Under the pieces are notes generated by a model. The model saw nothing but the letters and a program-made list of their open reading frames with translations, had not been told where the DNA came from and did not search any database. A program made the position numbers and the translations under genes. Below are positions 28,081 to 36,650 of a stretch of DNA of 64,000 bases, piece by piece. Positions within the stretch are counted from its first letter, which is position 1. Each line of letters begins with the position of its first letter. The stretch comes from Mycolicibacterium anyangense (lineage in GTDB: Bacteria > Actinomycetota > Actinomycetes > Mycobacteriales > Mycobacteriaceae), in NCBI RefSeq assembly GCF_010731855.1, contig NZ_AP022620.1, positions 5,580,001-5,644,000 on the forward strand, given 5' to 3'.

Positions 28081-29154
28081 GTGGCCAAAGGTAGATTGCG
28101 GCGCAGGCTCGAGGCGATCGACGAGAATCTGGCCGCCAAACCGGATAGCGCGCTGGTCGATTATCTGCGTATCCCGGAGAAGTTCGTCAGCCCCGGACGC
28201 CGTATCGCCCGCCGACTGCTCTATGCGATGGGCGCCCTGTTCGCCGCCGTCCTCATCGTCTACCTCGACCGCGACGGTTACCGCGATGTCCGCGAGGGCC
28301 CGCTGACGTTCCTGGACTGCTTCTATTACGCCACGGTGTCACTGTCGACCACCGGCTACGGCGACATCACGCCCTATACCGAGACGGCCCGTCTGGTCAA
28401 CGTCCTGGTCATCACGCCACTTCGGGTGGCGTTCCTGATCGTGTTGGTCGGTACCACCGTGGAAACGCTGACCACGGCGTCGCGGCAGGCTCTCAAGATC
28501 CAGCGTTGGAGGAACAGCGTGCGTAACCACACCGTCGTCATCGGCTACGGCACGAAGGGCAGAACGGCAGTGGCCGCGATGGTCGGTGACGGCGCCGCGC
28601 CGGCCGACATCGTCGTCGTCGACACCGACCAGGCGTCACTGGACCGGGCGAGTGCGGCCGGCCTGGTGACCGTGCGTGGTGACGCCAACAAATCCGATGT
28701 ACTGCGGTTGGCCGGGGCCCAGCATGCCCACTCCATCATCGTGGCCACCAACAGTGACCCGACCGCGGTGCTGGTCACCCTGACCGCCCGTGAACTCGCG
28801 CCCAAGGCCAAGATCATCGCCTCGGTACGGGAAGCCGAGAACCAGCACCTGCTGCGCCAGTCCGGCGCGGATTCGGTGGTGGTGTCCTCGGAGACCGCAG
28901 GCCGGCTGCTCGGGATCGCCACCAGCGCGCCCAGCGTGGTGGAGGTCATCGAGGACTTGCTGACCCCGGATGCCGGATTCGCGATCGCCGAGCGGGAGGT
29001 CGAACCCAAGGAGGTCGGCGGGTCACCGCGGCACCTGCCCGACATCGTGCTGGGTGTGGTCCGGGAGGGAAAGCTGCTGCGGGTCGACGACCCCAACGCC
29101 GACGCCCTGGAAAGCACCGACCGGCTGCTCTACGTCCGCAGCGCCGGAGAGTGA
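28081..29154 (+). CDS. Potassium channel with RCK/TrkA-N domain
   Basis: The 357-aa protein has two membrane helices flanking a pore loop with filter STTGYGDITPYT (about 88-98), then a cytosolic Rossmann RCK domain starting NHTVVIGYGTKGRTAV (about 150) with the acidic VVVDTDQ nucleotide contact, and a C-terminal extension that may be RCK_C. It would conduct K+ across the inner membrane under ligand control (Rv3200c type). GTG 28081 is used. nudC follows after 4 nt, so the two are probably one operon. Confidence 0.88.
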   Translation: MAKGRLRRRLEAIDENLAAKPDSALVDYLRIPEKFVSPGRRIARRLLYAMGALFAAVLIVYLDRDGYRDVREGPLTFLDCFYYATVSLSTTGYGDITPYTETARLVNVLVITPLRVAFLIVLVGTTVETLTTASRQALKIQRWRNSVRNHTVVIGYGTKGRTAVAAMVGDGAAPADIVVVDTDQASLDRASAAGLVTVRGDANKSDVLRLAGAQHAHSIIVATNSDPTAVLVTLTARELAPKAKIIASVREAENQHLLRQSGADSVVVSSETAGRLLGIATSAPSVVEVIEDLLTPDAGFAIAEREVEPKEVGGSPRHLPDIVLGVVREGKLLRVDDPNADALESTDRLLYVRSAGE

Positions 29155-29158
29155 CACC

Positions 29159-30073
29159 GTGACGTTCACTCTGCGCAATGTCCCGCTGCTGTCGCGCGTC
29201 GGTGCCGACCGTGCCGATGCGCTGCGCACCGACATCGACGCGGCGATCGCCGGCTGGGCTGACGCCCTGCTGCTGCGGGTCGACAACCGCAATCAGGTGC
29301 TGATCGCCGACGGCAGCGTGGTGCTCGGCGCCGCCAGCGAGGTCGGTGACACCCCACCGGCCGACGCGGTGTTCCTGGGCCGGATCGCCGACGGCCGCCA
29401 CGTGTGGGCGGTGCGGTCGGTGCTGCACGCCCCCGACGACGTGCCGGTCGAGGTGCTCGACCTGCGCCGCGCCGGGCAGGTGTTCGACGATGTCAGCGCG
29501 CAGTTGGTGGCCTCGGCCACCGCGCTGCTGAACTGGCACGACCAGGCCCGGTTCAGCGCGGTGGACGGCACCCCGACCAAGCTGGCCAAGGGCGGCTGGT
29601 CGCGGGTGAACATGCTTACCGGGCACGAGGAGTTCCCGCGCATCGACCCGGCCATCATCGTGCTGGTGCACGACGGTCACGACCGCGCGGTGCTGGCCCG
29701 CCAGACGATGTGGCCGCCGCGGTTGTTCTCGCTGATCGCCGGGTTCGTGGAGGCCGGTGAATCCTTCGAGACCTGTGTGGTGCGCGAGGTCGCCGAGGAG
29801 ATCGGCTTGAGCGTGCGCGATCCGCAGTATCTGGGAAGCCAGCCGTGGCCGTTCCCGCGCTCGCTGATGGTGGGTTTTCACGCGATCGGTGATCCCGAGC
29901 AGGAGTTCGCCTTCCACGACGGCGAGATCGCCGAGGCGGCCTGGTTCACCCGCGCCGAGGTGCGCGAGGCACTGGATCAGGGTGACTGGAGCAGTGATTC
30001 GCAGTCCAAGCTGCTGCTGCCCGGGTCGATCTCGATCGCCCGCGAGATCATCGAGTCCTGGGCGTACGCCTGA
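29159..30073 (+). CDS. nudC: NAD(H)/NAD-RNA pyrophosphatase NudC
   Basis: The 304-aa protein has the Nudix box GFVEAGESFETCVVREVAEE then IGL, and the NudC-specific SQPWPFPRSLM. The enzyme cleaves NADH and removes NAD caps from RNA. The zinc-ribbon cysteines of E. coli NudC are absent: the corresponding segments read FSAVDG and NMLTGHEEFPR. GTG 29159 is chosen 4 nt after the channel stop; the open frame upstream is a shadow. Confidence 0.9.
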   Translation: MTFTLRNVPLLSRVGADRADALRTDIDAAIAGWADALLLRVDNRNQVLIADGSVVLGAASEVGDTPPADAVFLGRIADGRHVWAVRSVLHAPDDVPVEVLDLRRAGQVFDDVSAQLVASATALLNWHDQARFSAVDGTPTKLAKGGWSRVNMLTGHEEFPRIDPAIIVLVHDGHDRAVLARQTMWPPRLFSLIAGFVEAGESFETCVVREVAEEIGLSVRDPQYLGSQPWPFPRSLMVGFHAIGDPEQEFAFHDGEIAEAAWFTRAEVREALDQGDWSSDSQSKLLLPGSISIAREIIESWAYA

Positions 30074-30077
30074 CGCG

Positions 30078-30326
30078 CTAGGACAGCTTGGCCTGGACCT
30101 GCTTGAGGCTCGGGTTGGTCAGAGCTGAGCCGTCGGCGAACTTCACCGTCGGCACGGTCTGGTTGCCGTTGTTGACCGACATCACGAACTGGGCGGCGGC
30201 GGGATCTTCCTCGATGTCGACCTCGGTGTAGGAGATCCCTGCCGATTTCAGCGCCGTCTTCAGGCGGCGGCAGTACCCGCACCACACCGTGGTGTACATC
30301 GTGAGCTGGGAATCGCTGGCACTCAT
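30078..30326 (-). CDS. mrx1: Mycoredoxin-1
   Basis: This 82-aa glutaredoxin-fold protein has active site WCGYCRRL (CxxC at about 16-19), TVPTVKF cis-Pro loop and DGSALTNPS. Mycoredoxin-1 reduces mycothiol mixed disulfides. It is divergent from uvrD2, as in M. tuberculosis (Rv3198A). Confidence 0.92.
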   Translation of the reverse strand: MSASDSQLTMYTTVWCGYCRRLKTALKSAGISYTEVDIEEDPAAAQFVMSVNNGNQTVPTVKFADGSALTNPSLKQVQAKLS

Positions 30327-30418
30327 AAGTGCATCAACCTAGCCGAGGCGCCGATCATGCCCGCAACCGGCGCGGCGCTCAGAGAGAAATGTCGCCGCCC
30401 CCTGACAAGATGGACGCC

Positions 30419-32524
30419 ATGCCGGTGACCACAGACCTTCTGGCCGGCCTGGATGACGAGCAGCGCGAAGCCGTGCTGGCCGCTCGCGGGCCGCTGTGTG
30501 TGCTGGCGGGCGCCGGCACCGGCAAGACCCGCACCATCACTCATCGGATCGGCCACTTGGTGGCCAACGGCCACGTCGCGGCCGGGCAGGTGTTGGCGGT
30601 GACGTTCACCTCCCGGGCGGCCGGTGAGATGCGCGCCCGGCTGCGCGCGATGGATGCCGGAGGCGGTTCCGGCGCCTCGGTGGGCGCGGTGCAGGCGCTG
30701 ACCTTCCACGCCGCGGCGCGTCGTCAGCTGCAGTACTTCTGGCCGCGCGTGGTCGGGGACACCGGCTGGCAATTGCTGGATTCCAAGTTCGCGGTGGTCG
30801 CCCAGGCCGCCAACCGCGCCCGACTTCAGGTCAGCACCGACGACGTCCGCGACCTCGCCGGTGAGATCGAATGGGCCAAGGCTTCTCTCATCAGTCCCGA
30901 GGGCTACCCGGCCGAGGTGGCCAAGAACGGGCGCGACATCCCGCTGGACGCCCAGAAGGTGGCCACCGTCTACGCCGCCTACGAGAAGTTGAAGGCCAAC
31001 CGTGACGGCATCGCCCTGCTGGACTTCGACGACCTGCTCCTGCACACCGCGGGTGCGATCGAGAACGATCCCGCGGTCGCCGAGGAGTTCCGCGACCGCT
31101 ACCGCTGCTTCGTCGTCGACGAATATCAGGACGTCACGCCGTTGCAGCAGCGAGTGCTGTCGGCGTGGCTGGGCACCCGCGACGACCTGACGGTGGTCGG
31201 CGACGCCAACCAGACCATCTATTCGTTCACCGGGGCCTCGCCGCGCTATCTGCTGGATTTCTCCCGCCGCTTCCCGGAGGCCACCGTGGTGCGCCTGGAA
31301 CGCGACTACCGCTCCACCCCGCAGGTGGTGTCACTGGCCAACCGGGTCATCGCCGCCGCCCGTGGCCGGATGGCCGGCAGCAAGCTGCACCTGGTCGGTC
31401 AGCGCGACCCCGGACCGTCACCGACGTTCCACGAACACCCCGACGAGGTTGCCGAGGCTACCGCGGTGGCCCGCTCCATCAAGCGGCTCATCGAATCCGG
31501 TACTGCCGCAGCCGAAATCGCGGTGCTCTATCGCATCAACGCCCAGTCCGAGGTGTACGAGGAGGCGCTGACGGCGGCGGGCATCCCGTTCCAGGTGCGC
31601 GGTGGTGAGGGCTTTTTCAGCCGGCAAGAGATCCGCCAGGCGCTGGTGGCGTTGTCCAAAGCTGCGGACCGGGGCGTGATCGAGGGTGTGGAGCTGACCG
31701 ACGTCGTCCGCGCCGTACTCGAACCACTGGGCCTGACGGCCGAACCCCCATCCGGCACCAAGGCCCGGGAGCGCTGGGAAGCGTTGGCGGCGTTGGCCGA
31801 ACTGGTCGACGAGGAGGTCGCCACCCGCCCGCACCTGGACCTGCCCGCGCTGATGTCGGAGTTGCGGCTGCGGGCCGATGCCCGTCATCCACCCACGGTG
31901 CAGGGCGTCACGCTGGCCTCGCTGCACGCCGCCAAGGGCCTGGAGTGGGACGCGGTGTACCTCGTGGGCCTGGCCGACGGCACCCTGCCGATCAGTCACG
32001 CCCTGGCCCACGGCCCCGACAGTGAGGCCGTCGAGGAAGAACGCCGGCTGCTCTACGTCGGAGTCACCAGGGCGCGTGTGCATTTGGAGCTTAGTTGGGC
32101 GCTGGCCCGGTCGCCGGGCGGGCGGCAGGGGCGCCGTCCGTCACGGTTCCTCAACGGCATCGCCCCGCAGACCCAGGCCGAGCCCACCCCCAACAAGCCG
32201 CGCCGGCAGCGCGGTGCCACGCCGCGGTGCCGGGTGTGCAACGCCGTGCTGAGCAGCCCGCCGGCAATCATGTTGCGCCGCTGCGAAACCTGCTCGGTGG
32301 ACATCGACGACGAACTGCTGAGCCAGCTCAAGGATTGGCGCCTCCGCACCGCCAAGGACCTGAAGGTGCCTGCCTACGTGGTGTTCACCGACAACACGCT
32401 GATCGCCATCGCGGAGGCGATGCCCACCGACGACGCGGCGTTGGTGGCGATTCCCGGCATCGGCGCGCGCAAGCTCGAGCAGTTCGGGTCTGATGTGCTC
32501 GAGCTCGTGCGCGCCCGCCGGTAG
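30419..32524 (+). CDS. uvrD2: ATP-dependent DNA helicase UvrD2
   Basis: The 701-aa SF1 helicase has [16 protein letters not shown] (Walker A, about 30-37), [43 protein letters not shown] and [12 protein letters not shown]. It is distinguished by a tetracysteine module (CRVCN about 604, CETC about 624) and a C-terminal HRDC domain (about 635-701), the UvrD2 architecture. ATG 30419 gives the usual length of about 700; ATG 30410 three codons upstream is possible. Confidence 0.93.
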   Translation: MPVTTDLLAGLDDEQREAVLAARGPLCVLAGAGTGKTRTITHRIGHLVANGHVAAGQVLAVTFTSRAAGEMRARLRAMDAGGGSGASVGAVQALTFHAAARRQLQYFWPRVVGDTGWQLLDSKFAVVAQAANRARLQVSTDDVRDLAGEIEWAKASLISPEGYPAEVAKNGRDIPLDAQKVATVYAAYEKLKANRDGIALLDFDDLLLHTAGAIENDPAVAEEFRDRYRCFVVDEYQDVTPLQQRVLSAWLGTRDDLTVVGDANQTIYSFTGASPRYLLDFSRRFPEATVVRLERDYRSTPQVVSLANRVIAAARGRMAGSKLHLVGQRDPGPSPTFHEHPDEVAEATAVARSIKRLIESGTAAAEIAVLYRINAQSEVYEEALTAAGIPFQVRGGEGFFSRQEIRQALVALSKAADRGVIEGVELTDVVRAVLEPLGLTAEPPSGTKARERWEALAALAELVDEEVATRPHLDLPALMSELRLRADARHPPTVQGVTLASLHAAKGLEWDAVYLVGLADGTLPISHALAHGPDSEAVEEERRLLYVGVTRARVHLELSWALARSPGGRQGRRPSRFLNGIAPQTQAEPTPNKPRRQRGATPRCRVCNAVLSSPPAIMLRRCETCSVDIDDELLSQLKDWRLRTAKDLKVPAYVVFTDNTLIAIAEAMPTDDAALVAIPGIGARKLEQFGSDVLELVRARR

Positions 32525-32525
32525 G

Positions 32526-33995
32526 TCAGGCCTTCACCAGTTTCGGTGCCTGCCAGCTGCCGTTGAGGGCGTCCGGCTTGGGCCAGTACAGCCGCAGGAT
32601 CGCCGAGAACGGTCCGGGCGGGGCGGGCAGCCAGTTGGCTTCCTTCTCCGGGCCCGGCGACTGGTTCTGCAGATACAGCGTCAGACTGCCGTCGGGATTC
32701 TTGATCAGGTTGGGCAGCATGGGGGAGTTGATCAGGTACCGGTTGATCGGGTTTTCCACCAGCAGGCTTTCCGGCTGCTTGTACATCGTCAGCGACCAGA
32801 ACGCGTTGACCGGCGGCAGTTGGCCGGCCGGGAACGTCAGCGTGTAGTTGTTGGCCCCGCTCAGCGGCTGCCCGTCGGAGTCGGTGGCGTACACCGGATA
32901 CATGGCCTCGGCCTTGGAGTTGCCGAAGATGCCCAGCACCGCGCCGGCCATCCGGTACAGGTAATTGCCGTTGAGCTGTTCCTTGGTGCCGAACAGGTCA
33001 CCGGAGGTCACCTGCCCGGTGTCGAGCTTGTCCTTCTTGAAGGTGTTCAGCTCGGCCCACGCGTCGGCCATCCCGTCGGTGACGGCCTTCTGTAGCTCCG
33101 GACTCAGCGAGTCGTAGTTGAATGTGCCGTCCGGTCCGATGCCGATGGTGGCGAACTTGTCGCGCAGGTCCTTCTCCGAGGGCAGCACCGGGGCGAAGCG
33201 CAGCGCAAAGTTCAACAGATTGAAGAACTTTGGTGACGTCTTCTGCTCGTCGGGGCTCAGCGGCGCGGGGAAGTCGATCGGTGGCGCGGCTGCCGGGGCG
33301 GGCTGGTTGAGGAATGCTGACAGCGGCTGGGCGGTGTAGCCGGCCTGGATGTTCTTGACGTTGTCGAGGTCCTCGGGGTTGAACAGCTGGGTGCGGTAGA
33401 TCGCCAGCACGATGTCGGTGTCGGCGCGGATCACCTCGTTGATGCCCTCGGGCTTGTCGCCCTTCCAGCCGGGACCGGCCAACAGATACTTGCCGCCGCT
33501 GTTGCCGGTGGTGCGGCTGCCCACGTAGGCGAAGTTGTAGGTGTAGCCGTCGACGAACTGCACCGAGAAGTACCGGTCCTGTTCGATCGGGGGGATGGTC
33601 AGCACCAGCGGCTCGGTGCGCAGGTCGGCGCCGAGCATCGAGTACGGGGTGTCGGAGTTCGGTGTCTGGATCGCGGTGTCGGCCGGGGTGAAGACGCGCG
33701 CGATGCTGTGCACCACGTTCCAGTCGCCCTTGTACTCCGGGCTGTGCGAGTCGACGAAGTAGGAGTACTGCACCCGGTTGCTGTCCACCATCGGGAAGCC
33801 GTAGATGTAGGCCTCTTTGGCGATGGCGCGCGCCTGCTCTTCAGTCACGGTGCCCTTTGCCTCGGTCGACGATGGTGGCGCTGAGGTCGCTGACGGGGTC
33901 TTGCTCGTGCCGGAGCACCCGGCGGTCATGGCGATCAGCAGCAGGCAGGCGAGAACGGCGTGCGGTTTCACCGCACCAGGATGCGTGATCGGCAT
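32526..33995 (-). CDS. DUF1254/DUF1214 lipoprotein
   Basis: The 489-aa protein has a lipoprotein signal (hydrophobic VLACLLLIAMTAG before Cys27), an N-terminal DUF1254 domain (AYIYGFPMVDSNRVQYSYF, TPNSDTPYSMLGADLRTEPL) and a C-terminal DUF1214 domain (NYTLTFPAGQLPPVNAFWSLTMY, YLQNQSPG). The DUF1254/DUF1214 pair is widespread but lacks a proven activity. Its stop abuts the uvrD2 stop. It sits between uvrD2 and whiB7, which are neighbours in M. tuberculosis. Confidence 0.87.
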   Translation of the reverse strand: MPITHPGAVKPHAVLACLLLIAMTAGCSGTSKTPSATSAPPSSTEAKGTVTEEQARAIAKEAYIYGFPMVDSNRVQYSYFVDSHSPEYKGDWNVVHSIARVFTPADTAIQTPNSDTPYSMLGADLRTEPLVLTIPPIEQDRYFSVQFVDGYTYNFAYVGSRTTGNSGGKYLLAGPGWKGDKPEGINEVIRADTDIVLAIYRTQLFNPEDLDNVKNIQAGYTAQPLSAFLNQPAPAAAPPIDFPAPLSPDEQKTSPKFFNLLNFALRFAPVLPSEKDLRDKFATIGIGPDGTFNYDSLSPELQKAVTDGMADAWAELNTFKKDKLDTGQVTSGDLFGTKEQLNGNYLYRMAGAVLGIFGNSKAEAMYPVYATDSDGQPLSGANNYTLTFPAGQLPPVNAFWSLTMYKQPESLLVENPINRYLINSPMLPNLIKNPDGSLTLYLQNQSPGPEKEANWLPAPPGPFSAILRLYWPKPDALNGSWQAPKLVKA

Positions 33996-34024
33996 CCTGG
34001 TGCGGTGTATTTCGCGATCCTCGG

Positions 34025-34516
34025 TTAGAGCGCGCCCAGCGCGGCGTCGTAGTTCGGCTCTTGGCCGATCTCCGGCACCAGCTCGGTGTAGGTGACGGTG
34101 CCGTCGGCGCCGACGACCACCACGGCGCGGCCGAGCAGGCCGGCCATCGGGCCGTCGGTGATGGTGATGCCGTAGTCCTCACCGAAGCTGCTGCGGAACG
34201 CCGAAGCCGAGACGACATTCTCGATGCCCTCGGCGCCGCAGAACCGCTTCAGCGCGAACGGCAGGTCCTTGGACACGTTGACCACCGCGACGCCACTGGC
34301 GGCGGCGCGCTCGTTGAAGGTCCGCACGCTGGTCGCGCACACCGGGGTGTCGACGGACGGGAAGATGTTGAGCACCACGGTCTTGCCGCTGTACTGTCCG
34401 CTCTCGACGGCCCCGAGGTCGGTTCCGGCCAGGGTGAACTCGGGAGCGCTGGCGCCAACGGCGGGCAGCTCACCAACGGTGTTGATCGGGTTTCCACGCA
34501 GGGTTATCTGTGCCAT
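34025..34516 (-). CDS. tpx: Thiol peroxidase Tpx
   Basis: The 163-aa atypical 2-Cys peroxiredoxin has the peroxidatic Cys in SVDTPVCATSVRTF (about 60) and the resolving Cys in KRFCGAEG (about 93). It reduces peroxides using thioredoxin in the cytosol. ATG 34516 gives the standard MAQITLRGN start; an ATG at 34522 lies two codons upstream. In M. tuberculosis tpx is elsewhere (Rv1932), so its place beside whiB7 is a difference in gene order. Confidence 0.93.
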   Translation of the reverse strand: MAQITLRGNPINTVGELPAVGASAPEFTLAGTDLGAVESGQYSGKTVVLNIFPSVDTPVCATSVRTFNERAAASGVAVVNVSKDLPFALKRFCGAEGIENVVSASAFRSSFGEDYGITITDGPMAGLLGRAVVVVGADGTVTYTELVPEIGQEPNYDAALGAL

Positions 34517-34594
34517 GGGCATTAGTTTGTCAGCTGCATGCCGGGCGCGGGTGTTCGGGTGACCAGATCGCAAAACCGCAGCTCAGAAAATCGC

Positions 34595-34624
34595 TTGTGG
34601 CGAAATCGTCTCAGGGCGTACCCT
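34595..34624 (+). promoter_or_regulatory. Candidate whiB7 promoter
   Basis: TTGTGG (34595-34600), an 18-nt spacer and TACCCT (34619-34624), with the AT-rich GAAAATC just upstream (34586-34592), fit a SigA/WhiB7-activated promoter in which WhiB7 contacts AT-rich DNA beside the -35. Transcription would begin near 34631, about 355 nt before whiB7. Confidence 0.55.
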
Positions 34625-34693
34625 CGAAACCGCACTCTGCGTGTGCCGATCAACGGCCCGGCAGACGACGTGATGAGAGAGGAGGGTCCGACC

Positions 34694-34855
34694 GTGAATG
34701 TTTCCACCGCTTCGTATGGCGTAGCCGGCATGGCGCATCGCACGTGGACCTTCCACGCCATCACGGCTGCCCACGCCGCTGCGGCCGCCGCTCAGCGTAA
34801 GCGTCGCGCCAACGCCGCCCCGACCATCGCGTCCGTGGACAGGAGCTTCATCTAG
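34694..34855 (+). CDS. whiB7 leader uORF (53 aa)
   Basis: GTG 34694 has AGGAGG 9 nt upstream (34679-34684). The peptide begins MNVSTASYGVAGMAHRTW and contains an Ala run followed by QRKRRA before ending DRSFI. It ends 23 nt before the attenuator hairpin. This matches the known logic of mycobacterial whiB7, in which translation stress on a leader ORF relieves premature termination. The Ala and Arg/Lys codon runs may be the stall-sensing part; this is inference. Confidence 0.65.
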   Translation: MNVSTASYGVAGMAHRTWTFHAITAAHAAAAAAQRKRRANAAPTIASVDRSFI

Positions 34856-34878
34856 GAAAGCTCCCAGACACAGCCACT

Positions 34879-34920
34879 GGCCACGGACCCGAAGTCAAAG
34901 GATCCGTGGCCTTAGTTTTT
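34879..34920 (+). terminator. Attenuator terminator in the whiB7 leader
   Basis: GGCCACGGA (34879-34887) pairs with TCCGTGGCC (34903-34911) and is followed by TTAGTTTTT, a classic intrinsic terminator. It lies between the uORF stop and the whiB7 start on the same strand, so it works as an attenuator rather than an end-of-operon terminator. Confidence 0.78.
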
Positions 34921-34987
34921 CCTCCACCACCTGGCCCGGGTCCACCGAAGAGATACGTAGAGACGACCAGGAAGCAGGTGAACGGAC

Positions 34988-35257
34988 ATGTCGACACTGA
35001 CAGTCCGGAAGGAACTACTGCCGGTGTTGCCGTGCCACGTCGGGGATCCCGACCTGTGGTTCGCTGAGAGCCCCGTGGACCTGGAGCGCGCCAAGGTGCT
35101 CTGTGGGGACTGCCCGATTCGACGGCAGTGCCTTGCCGCCGCGTTGGATCGCGGTGAGCCGTGGGGTGTTTGGGGTGGCGAGATCATCGAGCGCGGCGCC
35201 ATCGTGGCGCGCAAGCGCCCGCGCGGACGCCCCCGCAAGGACGTCATCGCGGCCTAG
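34988..35257 (+). CDS. whiB7: Intrinsic antibiotic-resistance regulator WhiB7
   Basis: The 89-aa Wbl protein has four cluster cysteines (LPCHVGD, then VLCGDCPIRRQC), GVWGGE, and a C-terminal AT-hook RGRPRKD that is diagnostic for WhiB7. It activates drug-efflux and ribosome-protection genes with SigA under translation stress. It lies downstream of the uORF/attenuator leader described at 34694-34920. Confidence 0.95.
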   Translation: MSTLTVRKELLPVLPCHVGDPDLWFAESPVDLERAKVLCGDCPIRRQCLAAALDRGEPWGVWGGEIIERGAIVARKRPRGRPRKDVIAA

Positions 35258-35273
35258 CCCGCCGGTTGACTGG

Positions 35274-35302
35274 CCCGGACCCGCCGCGCAGGCGGGTTCG
35301 GG
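35274..35302. terminator. Convergent stem-loop between whiB7 and the ABC1 kinase gene
   Basis: A 12-bp GC-rich stem (35274-35285 with 35291-35302, one G-T pair, loop GCGCA) lies exactly between the converging stop codons. It has no U-tract, as is common for mycobacterial terminators. Confidence 0.5.
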
Positions 35303-36607
35303 TCAGAACCCGGGCACCAGCTGCTCGGTCAGGGCCTTGGTCGGGATGTGCGCGTCGAGCTGGGCTGAGATGGCCGTGACCGAGGCGATGACCCGCAGCG
35401 GAATCGCCAGCTTGGCCGGAAGGTCCATGGCCCGTGCGGTTTTGAGCTGTTCGGCCGACACCGACATGTTGGCCGCCGCCATCTTCTGCAGCCACTTGCG
35501 GGTGTAGTGGAAGACCTCGACCTCCATGGGCTCGACGTACTGGCGCAGCATGTCGTCGATCTCCTTGGCCGAAACCTGCTCACCCTTCTGGATGAAGCCG
35601 ACCTTCTCCATGGTCGGCAGCAGCTCGTCATAGTTGCGGTCCCGCGCCAACCGGATGATCTCGCCGAGTTCGGCAGGGATTCCGTCCGGCAGCGGCGCCA
35701 CCGCACCGAAGTCGATGACCGCCATCCGGCCGTCGTCGAGCAGCATGAAATTACCCGGGTGGGCGTCGCCGTGCATCATCCCGACCCGGGCTGGCGCTCC
35801 GAGTGTGAGCTCCAAAAGTCTTGTGCCGCAAAGGTCTCGCTGCTCGACGGTGCCCGAGCGGATGATCTGTGCCATCGGCACGCCCTCGACCCATTCGGTG
35901 ATCATCACCTTGGGTGCGCTGGCCACCACATGCGGGATGATGAAGTGCGGGTCGCCCTGGTAGGCCTTGGCGAACGCCCGCTGGTTCTCGGCTTCGAGCC
36001 GGTAGTCCAGCTCCATCTCGGTACGTTCGATCAGTTCGTCGACCACGCCTTGCACGTCGGCGCCGGGGGAGAGCTGCTTGAACACGCTGACCATGCGCTG
36101 CATGGTCTTGAGGTCGGCGCGCAGCGCCTCGTCGGCGCCGGGGTACTGGATCTTCACGGCGACGTCGCGGCCGTCGTGCCATACCGCGCGGTGTACCTGG
36201 CCGATGCTGGCCGAGGCCACCGGCTTGTCGTCGAACGAGCTGAACCGCTCGCGCCACCTGGTGCCGAGCTGGCCGTCGAGCACCCGGTGCACCTTGGCTG
36301 CCGGCAGCGGCGGGGCATCCTTCTGCAGTTTGGTCAGGGCGTCGCGGTAGGGCTCACCGAACTGTTCGGGGACCGCTGCCTCCATCACCGACAGCGCCTG
36401 GCCGACCTTCATCGCGCCGCCCTTGAGCTCACCGAGGACGGTGAACAGTTGGTTGGCCGCCTTCTCCATCAGCTCGGCGTTGACCTCGTCTTTGGACTTG
36501 CCGGTCAGCCGTTTTCCGAAGCCCAGTGCGGCCCTGCCCGCAAAGCCGACCGGGATGCTGGCCAGCTTGGCGTTGCGGGCGGCGCGGCCGCGGGTGATGT
36601 CTGCCAC
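35303..36607 (-). CDS. ABC1/UbiB-like atypical kinase
   Basis: The 434-aa protein has the UbiB/ABC1 signatures: KxGQ motif (AMKVGQALSVMEAAVPEQF), the Ala-rich loop PVASASIGQVHRAVW, catalytic VAVKIQYPG Lys, GDAHPGNFML (catalytic loop) and VIDFGAVAPL (DFG-like). These proteins bind ATP and modulate isoprenoid/quinone lipid metabolism. It is the Rv3197-type neighbour of whiB7. GTG 36607 (MADITRG) is used; the frame opens at 36649. A ThiF-like gene precedes it closely on the same strand. Confidence 0.86.
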   Translation of the reverse strand: MADITRGRAARNAKLASIPVGFAGRAALGFGKRLTGKSKDEVNAELMEKAANQLFTVLGELKGGAMKVGQALSVMEAAVPEQFGEPYRDALTKLQKDAPPLPAAKVHRVLDGQLGTRWRERFSSFDDKPVASASIGQVHRAVWHDGRDVAVKIQYPGADEALRADLKTMQRMVSVFKQLSPGADVQGVVDELIERTEMELDYRLEAENQRAFAKAYQGDPHFIIPHVVASAPKVMITEWVEGVPMAQIIRSGTVEQRDLCGTRLLELTLGAPARVGMMHGDAHPGNFMLLDDGRMAVIDFGAVAPLPDGIPAELGEIIRLARDRNYDELLPTMEKVGFIQKGEQVSAKEIDDMLRQYVEPMEVEVFHYTRKWLQKMAAANMSVSAEQLKTARAMDLPAKLAIPLRVIASVTAISAQLDAHIPTKALTEQLVPGF

Positions 36608-36650
36608 CAGACCATCATCCCTGACATGGCTGTGCTGGCAACCACCCATG

